From: CAYNYM01 sp049366815
GTDB taxonomy: Bacteria; Desulfobacterota; DSM-4660; Desulfatiglandales; HGW-15
Length of the DNA stretch: 64,000 bases
Direction: 5' to 3'
Assembly: GCA_049366815.1 (NCBI GenBank)
Contig: JBMNCO010000101.1
Coordinates: 39,407-103,406, forward strand
The position numbers and the translations under genes are program-made. Positions 32,600 to 40,731 of this stretch are shown here, in pieces (position 1 is the stretch's first letter; the number at the start of each line of letters is the position of its first letter). Under the pieces are notes generated by a model. That model was not told the origin of the DNA. It saw nothing but the letters and a program-made list of their open reading frames with translations, and did not search any database.

Positions 32600-35243
32600 T
32601 TATTCCCTCGAAAAATTTGAGATTGTGATTGAGTTTTTCCAGTTTCACACTCCCTGTTTCCATCTTTTCCCGCACGCTGTCCACGATATCCTTCGGGGCC
32701 TTGGCCATGAACTGTTCATTGTACAGTTTCTTCCCGGCTGTTTCCATCTCCTTTTCGATCTTGGCGATCTCTTTCCTCAGCCGCTTTCTCTCTTCCCCGA
32801 AATCCAGGAGTCCCTTCAGGAGCACATGCACCTGATTGTGCCCGAATACGGCCGTAGCGGAGGCCTCGGGTTTGGCTGTCTTTGAACTCACGCCGGCGGA
32901 ATCCACCTTGGCCAGACTCTGGATATAGTCCATATTCGAGCGGAGGATCTCGGCGTCCCGTTCCTCCGGTGCCTCGATAACAATGCTCACATGCTTGGAA
33001 GGCGGGATATTCATCTCCCCCCGGATGTTGCGAATTCCCGTCACCACGCCCATGACCAGGTCCATGTCCGAAAGGGCGTCCGCATCCACATGGAAATCCC
33101 CGGGCTCCGGGAACCTCGCGGCCATGATGCTCCCGTTGGTGCCTGGAAGCCTCTGCCATATTTCTTCCGTGATAAAGGGCATAAAGGGATGGGCCAGTTT
33201 CAGGACCGCCGTCAGGACCTCCTGGGCCACATGCAGGGTGGATCTTTTCAGGGTTTCATCCTTTGCGTAGAGGCCCTGTTTGGCCATTTCCAGATACCAG
33301 TCGCAGAATTCATGCCATGCAAACTGGTAGCAAAGGCTCGCCGCATCGTTAAAGCGATATTCGTCCAGGGCCTCGGATATTTCCTTGCTGACCCGGGCGA
33401 CCCTTGCCAGTATCCAGCGATCCGCCAGGGTATATTGAACCTCTGCGGGTTTTGCACCGTCGCCGTCCTCGATGTTCATCAGGACAAGACGTGCCGAATT
33501 CCAGATCTTGTTTACGAAGTGACGGTACCCCGAGATCCTCTCTTCCGAGAGTTTGACATCGCGCCCCTGGGCCGCAAGCGCTGCGAGGGTAAACCGGAAG
33601 GCATCCGTGCCGAATTCATCCATGACCTCCAGGGGATCGATGACATTGCCCTTGGACTTGCTCATCTTCTTGCCTTCGGCGTCTCGGACAAGCGCGTGGA
33701 TATACACGTCACGGAACGGGACTTCCTCCATAAAATGGATCCCCATCATCATCATCCTGGCCACCCAGAAAAAGAGGATATCAAAACCCGTGACCAGGAC
33801 CGAGGTCGGATAGAAGGTCTCGAGGGCGTCCGTCCGGTCGGGCCATCCCAGGGTGGAAAAGGGCCAAAGGCCGGAACTGAACCAGGTGTCCAGGACGTCC
33901 GTTTCCTGGACCAGATCATCACTCCGGCAGGCGGAACATGTCCGGGGTTCTTCCCTTGCCACCATGATCTCCCCGCACTTTCGGCAATACCAGGCCGGAA
34001 TCCTGTGGCCCCACCAGATCTGTCTCGAGATGCACCAGTCCTTGATATTGTTCATCCACTCGAAATAGACAGTCTCCCAGTTTGAGGGAACAATCCTGGT
34101 CCGCCCCTCCTTCACGGCTGCGACGGCCTTTTCCGCAAGGGGACCGACTTTTACGAACCACTGTTTGGAAAGCAGGGGTTCGATCATGGTCTTGCACCGG
34201 TAGCAGTGGCCGATGGCGTTCCGGTAGGGCTCGATTTTTTCGAGGAGCCCTGCCTTATCCAGATCCGCCACGATCTTCTCTCTGCACTCGAAACGGTCCA
34301 TACCCCGATATGGGCCGGCCAGTTCATTCATGATTCCGTTTTCGTCAATGACCTTGATCCGTTCGAGACCATGTGTATTGCCGATCTCGAAATCGTTGGG
34401 ATCGTGTGCCGGGGTGATCTTCAGGGCACCCGTACCGAATTCCATGTCCACGTAACGATCAAAGATAAGGGGGATGGGTTTGTCCAGTACGGGCAACAGC
34501 ACACTGAGACCCGACAGATTCCTGTAGCGCTCGTCATCGGGATTCACGGCCACGGCCGTATCACCAAGAAGGGTTTCAGGCCGGGTCGTGGCCACGACCA
34601 CGTGCCCATCCCCTTGAGCAAAACGGTATCGCACATGGTAGAGGAAACTGTCCATATCCGAGTGTTCCACCTCGAGGTCCGCCAGGGCCGTGTGACACCT
34701 CGGGCACCAGTTGATGATGTAGTCGCCCCGATAGATCAGCCCCTCTTCATAGAGTTGGACAAAGACCTGCCTCACGGCCCGGGACAGCCCCTCGTCCATG
34801 GTGAACCGCTCCCGGCTCCAGTCACAGGAACTCCCCAGCCTCTTGAGCTGGTTGAGAATCATGCCGCCGTATTTTTCCCGCCATTCCCAGACCATTTCGA
34901 TGAATTTCTCCCGCCCGACCTGGTGGCGGTCCATGCCCTTTGCCGCGAGATCCTTTTCCACCACGTTCTGGGTGGCGATTCCCGCGTGGTCGGTTCCCGG
35001 TTGCCACAGGACATTATATCCCTTCATCCGTTTGTACCTGGAAAGAATATCCTGAAGGGTATTATTGAGGGCATGCCCCATGTGGAGAGTCCCCGTGACA
35101 TTGGGCGGCGGAATGACAATACAAAAGGGCTCTTTGTCGGATTTGGCTTCTCCCCTGAACTGTCCGCTTTCATCCCAGTATTTGTACCACTTTTCTTCGA
35201 CTTTATTCGGTTCATAGCCCTTGGGCATGATCTCTTGTTCCAT
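32592..35243 (-). CDS. valS: Valyl-tRNA synthetase
   Basis: The 883-residue class I synthetase has the HIGH-type motif PNVTGTLHMGHAL (residues about 47-60) and the KMSKS motif in EGKKMSKSKGNVID (about 523-536), an editing CP1 domain in between, an anticodon-binding domain and a C-terminal coiled-coil (RKRLRKEIAKIEKEMETAGKK). It charges tRNA-Val. The ATG at 35243 has GGAG nine bases upstream. It is downstream of the acidic repeat protein, from which it is separated by an intrinsic terminator, and overlaps nadC. Confidence 0.97.
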   Translation of the reverse strand: MEQEIMPKGYEPNKVEEKWYKYWDESGQFRGEAKSDKEPFCIVIPPPNVTGTLHMGHALNNTLQDILSRYKRMKGYNVLWQPGTDHAGIATQNVVEKDLAAKGMDRHQVGREKFIEMVWEWREKYGGMILNQLKRLGSSCDWSRERFTMDEGLSRAVRQVFVQLYEEGLIYRGDYIINWCPRCHTALADLEVEHSDMDSFLYHVRYRFAQGDGHVVVATTRPETLLGDTAVAVNPDDERYRNLSGLSVLLPVLDKPIPLIFDRYVDMEFGTGALKITPAHDPNDFEIGNTHGLERIKVIDENGIMNELAGPYRGMDRFECREKIVADLDKAGLLEKIEPYRNAIGHCYRCKTMIEPLLSKQWFVKVGPLAEKAVAAVKEGRTRIVPSNWETVYFEWMNNIKDWCISRQIWWGHRIPAWYCRKCGEIMVAREEPRTCSACRSDDLVQETDVLDTWFSSGLWPFSTLGWPDRTDALETFYPTSVLVTGFDILFFWVARMMMMGIHFMEEVPFRDVYIHALVRDAEGKKMSKSKGNVIDPLEVMDEFGTDAFRFTLAALAAQGRDVKLSEERISGYRHFVNKIWNSARLVLMNIEDGDGAKPAEVQYTLADRWILARVARVSKEISEALDEYRFNDAASLCYQFAWHEFCDWYLEMAKQGLYAKDETLKRSTLHVAQEVLTAVLKLAHPFMPFITEEIWQRLPGTNGSIMAARFPEPGDFHVDADALSDMDLVMGVVTGIRNIRGEMNIPPSKHVSIVIEAPEERDAEILRSNMDYIQSLAKVDSAGVSSKTAKPEASATAVFGHNQVHVLLKGLLDFGEERKRLRKEIAKIEKEMETAGKKLYNEQFMAKAPKDIVDSVREKMETGSVKLEKLNHNLKFFEGIND

Positions 35244-35320
35244 GGGTCAAAACTCCTGAACTGGTGACTTTTTGAAATCAAAAAATGGATCTCGATAAAT
35301 CCATCTCAAAGACAGAAATA

Positions 35321-35353
35321 TTTAAGGGGTTGCAATTGTTGCAACCCCTTAAA
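35321..35353 (-). terminator. Perfect hairpin terminator after the acidic-protein gene
   Basis: TTTAAGGGGTTGCAA (35321-35335), three-base loop, TTGCAACCCCTTAAA (35339-35353). On the minus strand the stem is followed by a T-rich TTAAATATTT segment, and it lies between the stop codon of the acidic-protein gene and the valS start. It probably ends that transcript. Confidence 0.85.
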
Positions 35354-35395
35354 TAATCACAAAATGACTTATTTTAAAAGACCTTTTTTCAGCTT

Positions 35396-36670
35396 TCAGT
35401 CCGATGCCGCCTCGATGCTCTTCCTCAAGGCCACCAGGGCATCGGAGATGACCTTCTCGGCCACATTCGTCATGGTTTCCCGGGTGGTCTTTTCGGTCAT
35501 TTCCTGGACGATTTGCGTCATCATGGGTTCGATGCTCAGTCTGACACGCTCCGTGGCTTCCGCCACCAACCTTTCGACCACATTTTCCATGGTTGCCTTT
35601 GCGACCCGCTCCACACTGCTCTGGACCGTGCCCGCGATCAACGCCTCGAGTTTTTCCTCGGAGATCCTTGTCAGCGGTTCCGCCCTTTGTTCCGGGGGAG
35701 ACGTTTCAGGTCCAAAGGCCGCAACTATCGGAACCGCCGGTCCCCCAACCGTTCCCGCCTCTTCTGACACCAATTCGGAAGGGCTCTCAAATTCTTCACC
35801 CTGCATTGCAGGCTCGAGGATCTCGTCCATAACCTCCTCTGAAGGCTCCAGCCCGGGCTCGGCCTCCTCTGCATCCTCGGACTCAAGTTCCAGCCCTTCA
35901 ATGGATTCATCCTGGAGCATCGCCTGCAGGTCCTCTTTCGCAATCTCTTCCTCACCCGGCTCCAGATCGGGCTCGTCTGTCTCCGCCTCTCCCAGATCCA
36001 GGTGCACATCTTCGACATCCTCTGCGGACTCCTCAGCAACCACATCGAGATCTTCCTCTTCAATCCCCCCGTGACCCGGTTCCAGATCGGGCTCGACATC
36101 CATGCCTTCATCGGTTTCGAAGTCCGCCGTCTCCGAAGGCTCCTCCGAAAGCAATGCCTCCAGATCTTCCTCCGTGATCTCATCCCCGATCAGATCAAAA
36201 TCGGTTCCAACAGCCTCCTCCTCACCCAGCTCCAGGTCCAAATCCTCGACGTTTTCGTCAATCAGGGCATTTTCGATATCGTCCCCGATAATTTCTTCCT
36301 CGCCGTCTTCGGGTTCCATCTGAAAATCTTCCTCCAAATCCGAGACGGACCGATCTTCGAACTCCACCCCTTCAACAGCCCCCTCTTCGGATTCATCCAT
36401 GAGGGAGTCCGCCGTATCAGACTCCGTTTCCGGAGTCCGCTTGGATTCAACGGCCAGGGTCGTTTCGTCCTCCTCCGTCAAATCGTCGACACCCCAAGTA
36501 TCTTCATCCTCAATGCCCGGCCCCTTTTCGACGAGATCCACGAGTTCTATGATCGCATCATCCGATCCCTCCTGCCCGCCATCATCCAGATCGAACTCTT
36601 CCATGTCGAAATTCAAGATATCCTCGTCCGTCAACTCCTCATACTCCATGATCTCCTTATCTTTGTCCAT
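35396..36670 (-). CDS. Acidic repeat protein (424 aa)
   Basis: The product is extremely acidic, with long Asp/Glu runs and at least three imperfect repeats of 39-45 residues, each with an EPDLEPG- or EPGLEPS-like start and an IxxEDLxAxL-like helix (about residues 170-300). The first ~60 residues are acidic but not repetitive. The last ~85 residues (from SEEKLEALIAGTVQSSVERV) are a different, amphipathic helical domain with alternating hydrophobics. No signal peptide or membrane helix. Function unknown; the acidic part is probably disordered and may bind basic partners, the helical tail may multimerise. A promoter (36724) and terminator (35321) bound it as its own unit. It could be a signalling scaffold, but nothing shows this. 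Confidence 0.7.
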   Translation of the reverse strand: MDKDKEIMEYEELTDEDILNFDMEEFDLDDGGQEGSDDAIIELVDLVEKGPGIEDEDTWGVDDLTEEDETTLAVESKRTPETESDTADSLMDESEEGAVEGVEFEDRSVSDLEEDFQMEPEDGEEEIIGDDIENALIDENVEDLDLELGEEEAVGTDFDLIGDEITEEDLEALLSEEPSETADFETDEGMDVEPDLEPGHGGIEEEDLDVVAEESAEDVEDVHLDLGEAETDEPDLEPGEEEIAKEDLQAMLQDESIEGLELESEDAEEAEPGLEPSEEVMDEILEPAMQGEEFESPSELVSEEAGTVGGPAVPIVAAFGPETSPPEQRAEPLTRISEEKLEALIAGTVQSSVERVAKATMENVVERLVAEATERVRLSIEPMMTQIVQEMTEKTTRETMTNVAEKVISDALVALRKSIEAASD

Positions 36671-36723
36671 CGATGGGCTCCCGCCTTAGGGTTTACGATT
36701 TTAATTGAACCTATCTAAAAAGT

Positions 36724-36753
36724 TATATAGATACAGGTGCTTCTTGCTGTCAA
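36724..36753 (-). promoter_or_regulatory. Promoter of the acidic repeat protein gene
   Basis: TTGACA (36748-36753), an 18-bp spacer and TATATA (36724-36729), read on the minus strand, with a leader of about 45 bases. Confidence 0.6.
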
Positions 36754-36885
36754 GATCTTTTCTTGTGTTCTGATTCATTGAAATTAACTCACTCTAAACA
36801 TGCCGTCGAATTATTTATGCGATATTCATGCCACCACGGATCCCGCACCCTGCTCCTCCCGGATAAAAACACAAAATGTTCCGTA

Positions 36886-36914
36886 TTGACCGCATCCCGA
36901 AAAGCTGATACAAG
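36886..36914 (+). promoter_or_regulatory. Promoter of tRNA-Arg
   Basis: TTGACC (36886-36891), a 17-bp spacer and TACAAG (36909-36914), placed 20 bp before the tRNA. Confidence 0.6.
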
Positions 36915-36933
36915 TCTCAAATAACACAAGACC

Positions 36934-37010
36934 GGGCGATTAGCTCAGTTGGATAGAGCGTTGGTCTCCGGAACCAGAGGTCGCGCGTTCGAGTCGCGCA
37001 TCGCCCGCCA
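36934..37010 (+). tRNA. tRNA-Arg (anticodon CCG)
   Basis: A 77-base cloverleaf with the CCA encoded. Acceptor GGGCGAT pairs with ATCGCCC; the D-arm is GCTC/GAGC; the anticodon loop CTCCGGA gives CCG, reading CGG; the T-arm is GCGCG/CGCGC around TTCGAGT. A promoter precedes and a terminator follows it. Confidence 0.96.
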
Positions 37011-37020
37011 CCGTAAAATC

Positions 37021-37050
37021 AAAGGCTTAGGTTCATTCCTAAGCCTTTTT
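37021..37050 (+). terminator. Intrinsic terminator of tRNA-Arg
   Basis: AAAGGCTTAGG, six-base loop, CCTAAGCCTTT and a T-run, ten bases after the CCA end. Confidence 0.9.
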
Positions 37051-37362
37051 CATTTAGGGACAAAATTCAGTTTCCCACCCTATTTCCAACCTTTAACAGG
37101 TATTGAGTGAGTAAAGTTATGCGTCAAAGGATCACATCCGGATATCCCACCGGATAGTCCTCTTGCACCGTGTCCCTCACCGGGGGCTTCGGTGGAGTCT
37201 GCGCCTGAGGGCTGCTTTAGCCCAGCGCATGAAAAAGGCGGGGGAATCTGAAAGATATTGGCAAGAATGCGGTAAGACTGGAAAACCGGTTATCAGCATC
37301 GTCAGGTTTCGACGGTCAAGCCGGAAGATTCTTTGCGCCGGTAACCCTGGATAAAGAGGGAA
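37051..37362. other. Gap between tRNA-Arg and the histidine kinase
   Basis: This 312-bp stretch has no gene I can support. It contains ATCCGGATATCCCACCGGAT (about 37135-37154), a weak dyad, and no strong promoter. It may be a boundary of an accessory region, as the following genes are more AT-rich. Confidence 0.5.
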
Positions 37363-38376
37363 GTGAAAACAGGTATGCCCCGAAAATCAAAAATTACACT
37401 GATCGTTATCCTGGTTGTCGGTATCAGCCTCTTGCATTACCTTACCGATCAGAGCCGATACCACTACCATGTTTTTTACGGGGAACTCTATTTCCTGCCC
37501 ATTGTCCTCGCGGGCTTTTGGTTTGGCCTGCGTGGGGCTCTGCCAACCTCCCTTGGGATTACGGCTGCCTACCTTCCCTTTATTTATTGGCATTGGCATG
37601 GCTTTTCTTCGGATGATTTTGACAGGATGCTGTCGATGGCGCTCTACAATTCCATAGCAACGTTCATTGGTGTTCTGAAGGATCGCGAGATTGTAGCCCA
37701 TGAGCAGTTGTTGAAGGCCGAAAGCCTTGCGGCAATTGGCAAATCCCTTGCCGCCGTGGCCCATGATATAAAAACACCGCTTGTTGTCATTGGCGGTTTT
37801 GCCCTGCAGCTGCGAAAGAAATTTAAAAATGATGATCCGGATCGTGAAAAATCAGACATCATCATACGGGAAACGGAGCGACTGGGAAAAATAATGCATA
37901 ACATGCTCGATTTTTCCAAGCCACCGGCGCTGCAACTCTCCCATGGATATCTTAATGAAATTGTGCAACGCAGTCTGCTTATAGTGGCGGAGACGGCACA
38001 AAAGAAGGAGGTCACAATTGAAAGCCTGCTTTCCCCGGACCTCCCGGCCGTTGCCTTTGATGCCATGCGCATGGAGCAGGTAATTGTCAATCTTGCGTTG
38101 AATGCTGTTCAGGCATCCCCCGAAAGGGAAAAAGTGTCAATACGGACCTCCATGGTAGAAAAGAACATTGTCATTGACGTGGCCGATTGCGGCAGTGGCA
38201 TCTCGCTTGACCACAGACCGAAAGTCTTTGATCCCTTTTTTACCACCAAGAAGGAAGGAACCGGCCTGGGCCTTGCTATCGTCAAAAAAATTGTGGAGGC
38301 GCATAAGGGATCATTGGAAATTTCAGATAACGCTCCCAAAGGGACTATTTTCAGGGTCATGCTGCCCATGCGCTGA
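37363..38376 (+). CDS. Sensor histidine kinase with membrane domain
   Basis: The 337-residue product starts at a GTG (37363) or an ATG (37375); neither has an ideal ribosome-binding site. The first ~110 residues form about three or four membrane segments (KITLIVILVVGISLLHYL, LYFLPIVLAGFWFGLRG, SLGITAAYLPFIYWHW). The kinase core has an H-box AVAHDIKTPL (His near residue 134), an N-box NLALNAVQA, G1 DVADCGSGIS, F-box DPFFTTK and G2 GTGLGLAIVKKI. It autophosphorylates and passes phosphate to a regulator. No partner lies next to it; the unlinked response regulator at 25062 is a candidate only. It looks somewhat more AT-rich than the genes around it. Confidence 0.9.
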   Translation: MKTGMPRKSKITLIVILVVGISLLHYLTDQSRYHYHVFYGELYFLPIVLAGFWFGLRGALPTSLGITAAYLPFIYWHWHGFSSDDFDRMLSMALYNSIATFIGVLKDREIVAHEQLLKAESLAAIGKSLAAVAHDIKTPLVVIGGFALQLRKKFKNDDPDREKSDIIIRETERLGKIMHNMLDFSKPPALQLSHGYLNEIVQRSLLIVAETAQKKEVTIESLLSPDLPAVAFDAMRMEQVIVNLALNAVQASPEREKVSIRTSMVEKNIVIDVADCGSGISLDHRPKVFDPFFTTKKEGTGLGLAIVKKIVEAHKGSLEISDNAPKGTIFRVMLPMR

Positions 38377-38477
38377 AAAGAAATAAGCACAGACGAATAA
38401 GGTGATGAAAATAGTCATTATAGGCGTTAAGGCTTGATTTTTTCTTTGACTTATTAAAATATATTCCGATCTCGCCA

Positions 38478-38546
38478 CCTCACCAATCGCTCCACCGGGC
38501 ATCGGGGACGTTGCGCCCCCCTCGCCGGTGAGTTCAGACGTTAGGC
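38478..38546. repeat. attC-like half site
   Basis: The element ends GGTGAGTTCAGACGTTAGGC; the final GTTAGGC (38540-38546) matches the integron R' consensus GTTRRRY, and GGTGAG pairs with CTCACC at 38478. An expected R'' (RYYYAAC) before CTCACC was not found, so this is at best a truncated attC or a look-alike. It stands at the transition to AT-rich DNA. Confidence 0.4.
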
Positions 38547-38660
38547 GTAGAAAAAATATAAAGGATGAAAGCTTAAATTATTCCGCTATATGTTTTTGTT
38601 TGTATCTGTAAATAATTGCAATTCAGCTGCCAGGAAATATTATCTAAAAAAAACAGCGTA

Positions 38661-39071
38661 ATGCTTAAGATAATAAAAAAAATAGAAAAAATCCTCATTC
38701 TCTCAATCGTTATAGTATTCTCTATAATACTCATTCTGGCGTTTATTGATATTGTATATGAAATATATTGTGAAATAGTTGATCCTCCCCTATTTGTAGT
38801 AAATGCTCAAAATTTAATGGAATTGTTTAGTTTATTCCTTATTATCTTAATTGGCATTGAATTGCTTGAAACCATAAAAGCGTATTTAAATGAAAACATT
38901 ATTCATGTTGAGCTGGTTGTTCTGGTGGCCATAATTGCCATTGCAAGGAAGGTTATTGTATGGGATTTTGATAAGTATTCTTACATAGAACTGTTTGCAT
39001 TATCTGCAATTGTTATTGCGCTGGGAGGAACGTATTTCCTGGTAAAAAGAACGCCTAAAGATAAAATTTAA
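38661..39071 (+). CDS. PsiE-like membrane protein (136 aa)
   Basis: The ATG at 38661 (MLKIIKKIEK) is preferred; an in-frame start at 38616 adds 15 residues. The product has four hydrophobic segments (starting about residues 10, 45, 85 and 110) and looks like the phosphate-starvation-inducible PsiE family, with motifs LMELFSLFLIILIGIELLETIK and VIVWDFDKY. Function unknown; a small inner-membrane protein. The DNA from about 38570 to 39080 is markedly more AT-rich than its neighbours, a sign of recent transfer. An attC-like half site precedes it and a Y1 transposon follows it. Confidence 0.75.
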   Translation: MLKIIKKIEKILILSIVIVFSIILILAFIDIVYEIYCEIVDPPLFVVNAQNLMELFSLFLIILIGIELLETIKAYLNENIIHVELVVLVAIIAIARKVIVWDFDKYSYIELFALSAIVIALGGTYFLVKRTPKDKI

Positions 39072-39077
39072 TAATAA

Positions 39078-40174
39078 GGGGACGTCCATAAGAAACTAAA
39101 TATTTAAGTAAATAGCTTGATTTTTTCTCTTTTCACCAGTCGTTCGCCCCTATCAACGGCATAACCAACAGCCGGCTGTGTAAGGCCTAACAACCTTGCC
39201 ATGCTTGTCATGCTCTCACCAAGCTCCCTGACACACCAATAACAAAAAACACTTCTGGCTTCGGATATCGGCTTCTTTCTGCCGCCGGAATATAAATCCT
39301 CCTTTTCAATATCAAATAACGCTATAATTTTCCGTTCCACCATCGAAACATCATACCCGAGACTCTTGAGCATGCACCTGCGTTCATATCGTTCATCGGC
39401 ACTCCCGAGTACCTCCATGACGAATTCGCTGTCCCCTAATATTCTTTCGTCGCTCTTGATCCGATCCTGCCTGTTCAGTCCGGACTTTTTCACCTCCTTC
39501 CACCCCCCGAGACTTCGTATCAACCCGCCACCGGTCAATTCAGGTTTGCGGCCCTGAGAAACTCCAGCCACTGCAAAATCCACATATTCCTTTCTGGCCC
39601 TCTTTACTGTCTTTCCAAAGGTCGCCAGCACATATCTCGTATCCTGCCACGGCCTTGGACAATTCCCCAGCAATGCACTATGACCGCAATACGGATAAAG
39701 GTTCAGATCGGACATATCCTCTACCAGTTTGGCCCGTAAGGGATTCAGATGGATATATCGCACCAATTCCATCAGATAGGTATCTTCCTGGCAAATGATC
39801 GATTTGTAACGGTTCTGGAATAGTTGACCATGACGCTTGTATTTCCGATTAAAGGTCACGGCATAGCCCGTAAGAAGCCTCCTCATGGCCTTGGATATTC
39901 CGGCTTCACCGCTTTTAAAAAGAAAATGGGCATGGTTGCTTAAAAATGCCCACGCATAACAAGAGGTTTTCGTTTCCGGCAGGATGTTTGACAGGCGTTC
40001 AATAAGATCATTTCGGTCTTTGTCATCCCGAAATATCTTTCGACGTTCTATTCCCCGGATCATGATGTGGTGTAAAACACCGGGCGAATCTAATCTGGCT
40101 GATCTGGGCATAAGTGCAAAATTAGCTCATCATTGCATCAAAGTCAAGTTTCTTAATTTCTTATGGACGTCCCC
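39078..40174. mobile_element. Y1/HUH-type transposable element (1.1 kb)
   Basis: The element is bounded by GGGGACGTCCATAAGAAA (39078-39095) and its exact reverse complement (40157-40174); the arms continue weakly inward. Between them is one transposase gene. It inserted between the PsiE-like gene and cobO. No target-site duplication is expected for HUH enzymes and none was seen. Confidence 0.85.
39104..40111 (-). CDS. REP-associated tyrosine (Y1) transposase with DnaA-C-like domain
   Basis: The 335-residue enzyme starts MPRSARLDSPGVLHHIMIRG. The HUH motif is SNHAHFLFK (about residues 58-66, H-A-H) and the conserved Tyr lies in KYKRHGQLFQNRYKS (about 90-105), typical of Y1_Tnp/RAYT enzymes that nick and join single-stranded DNA. 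The C-terminal ~110 residues (around SVFCYWCVRELGESMTSMARLLGLTQPAVGYAVDRGERL) look like the helix-turn-helix domain IV of DnaA and may bind DNA ends. The ITRs flank it. Frame intact, so it may be active. Confidence 0.9.
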   Translation of the reverse strand: MPRSARLDSPGVLHHIMIRGIERRKIFRDDKDRNDLIERLSNILPETKTSCYAWAFLSNHAHFLFKSGEAGISKAMRRLLTGYAVTFNRKYKRHGQLFQNRYKSIICQEDTYLMELVRYIHLNPLRAKLVEDMSDLNLYPYCGHSALLGNCPRPWQDTRYVLATFGKTVKRARKEYVDFAVAGVSQGRKPELTGGGLIRSLGGWKEVKKSGLNRQDRIKSDERILGDSEFVMEVLGSADERYERRCMLKSLGYDVSMVERKIIALFDIEKEDLYSGGRKKPISEARSVFCYWCVRELGESMTSMARLLGLTQPAVGYAVDRGERLVKREKIKLFT

Positions 40175-40188
40175 ATTTTTCAATTTTT

Positions 40189-40722
40189 CTAGAACTCAAT
40201 CCCCTTTCGGGCCTCCTTTCCGCTTCGATAGGGATGCTTTACTTCGATCATTTCTGTCACAATGTCGGCAAGCTCCACAATCCTGTGATGTGCCCCCCTG
40301 CCCGTCAGAACGACGTGGACTGCAGTGGGACGCCGCTGCAACGCATCGATCACATCGTCCACCGGAAGTAGGCCATAGGCAACGGCATTATTCACCTCGT
40401 CCAGTATGACCATGTCATAGTCGCCGGAGAACAGTGCTTCCCTGCACACCTTCCAGGCTCTTTCGGCGCACTCTATATCCTTGGGGTCCGGATCATCAGG
40501 GTCAACATGGATAAAGCCCTCCCCAAGCGGCTTGATTCTGAGTTGAGGGACCAATTTTTCCGAAGCATCCAACTCACCGTATTTCCACGAACCTTTAAGG
40601 AACTGAAGTACGGCCACCCTCAACCCCTGTCCGACGGCCCTCAAAGCCATACCCAGAGCGGACGTCGTCTTTCCCTTGCCGTCACCGGTCAAGACTATGA
40701 TATATCCTTTTTCTTCAGACAT
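40189..40722 (-). CDS. cobO: Cob(I)yrinic acid a,c-diamide adenosyltransferase
   Basis: The 177-residue BtuR/CobO-family enzyme has P-loop GDGKGKTT (13-20), then RAVGQGLRVAVLQFLKG and a conserved DMVILDEVNNAVAYGLL (about 113-129) and VVLTGRGAH. It adenosylates cob(I)alamin or cob(I)yrinate to yield the 5'-deoxyadenosyl form. Its place downstream of the B12-dependent mutase genes (9-bp gap from the MmgE/PrpD gene) suggests it makes or repairs AdoCbl for them. ATG at 40722. Confidence 0.94.
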   Translation of the reverse strand: MSEEKGYIIVLTGDGKGKTTSALGMALRAVGQGLRVAVLQFLKGSWKYGELDASEKLVPQLRIKPLGEGFIHVDPDDPDPKDIECAERAWKVCREALFSGDYDMVILDEVNNAVAYGLLPVDDVIDALQRRPTAVHVVLTGRGAHHRIVELADIVTEMIEVKHPYRSGKEARKGIEF

Positions 40723-40731
40723 TGTGCACCT

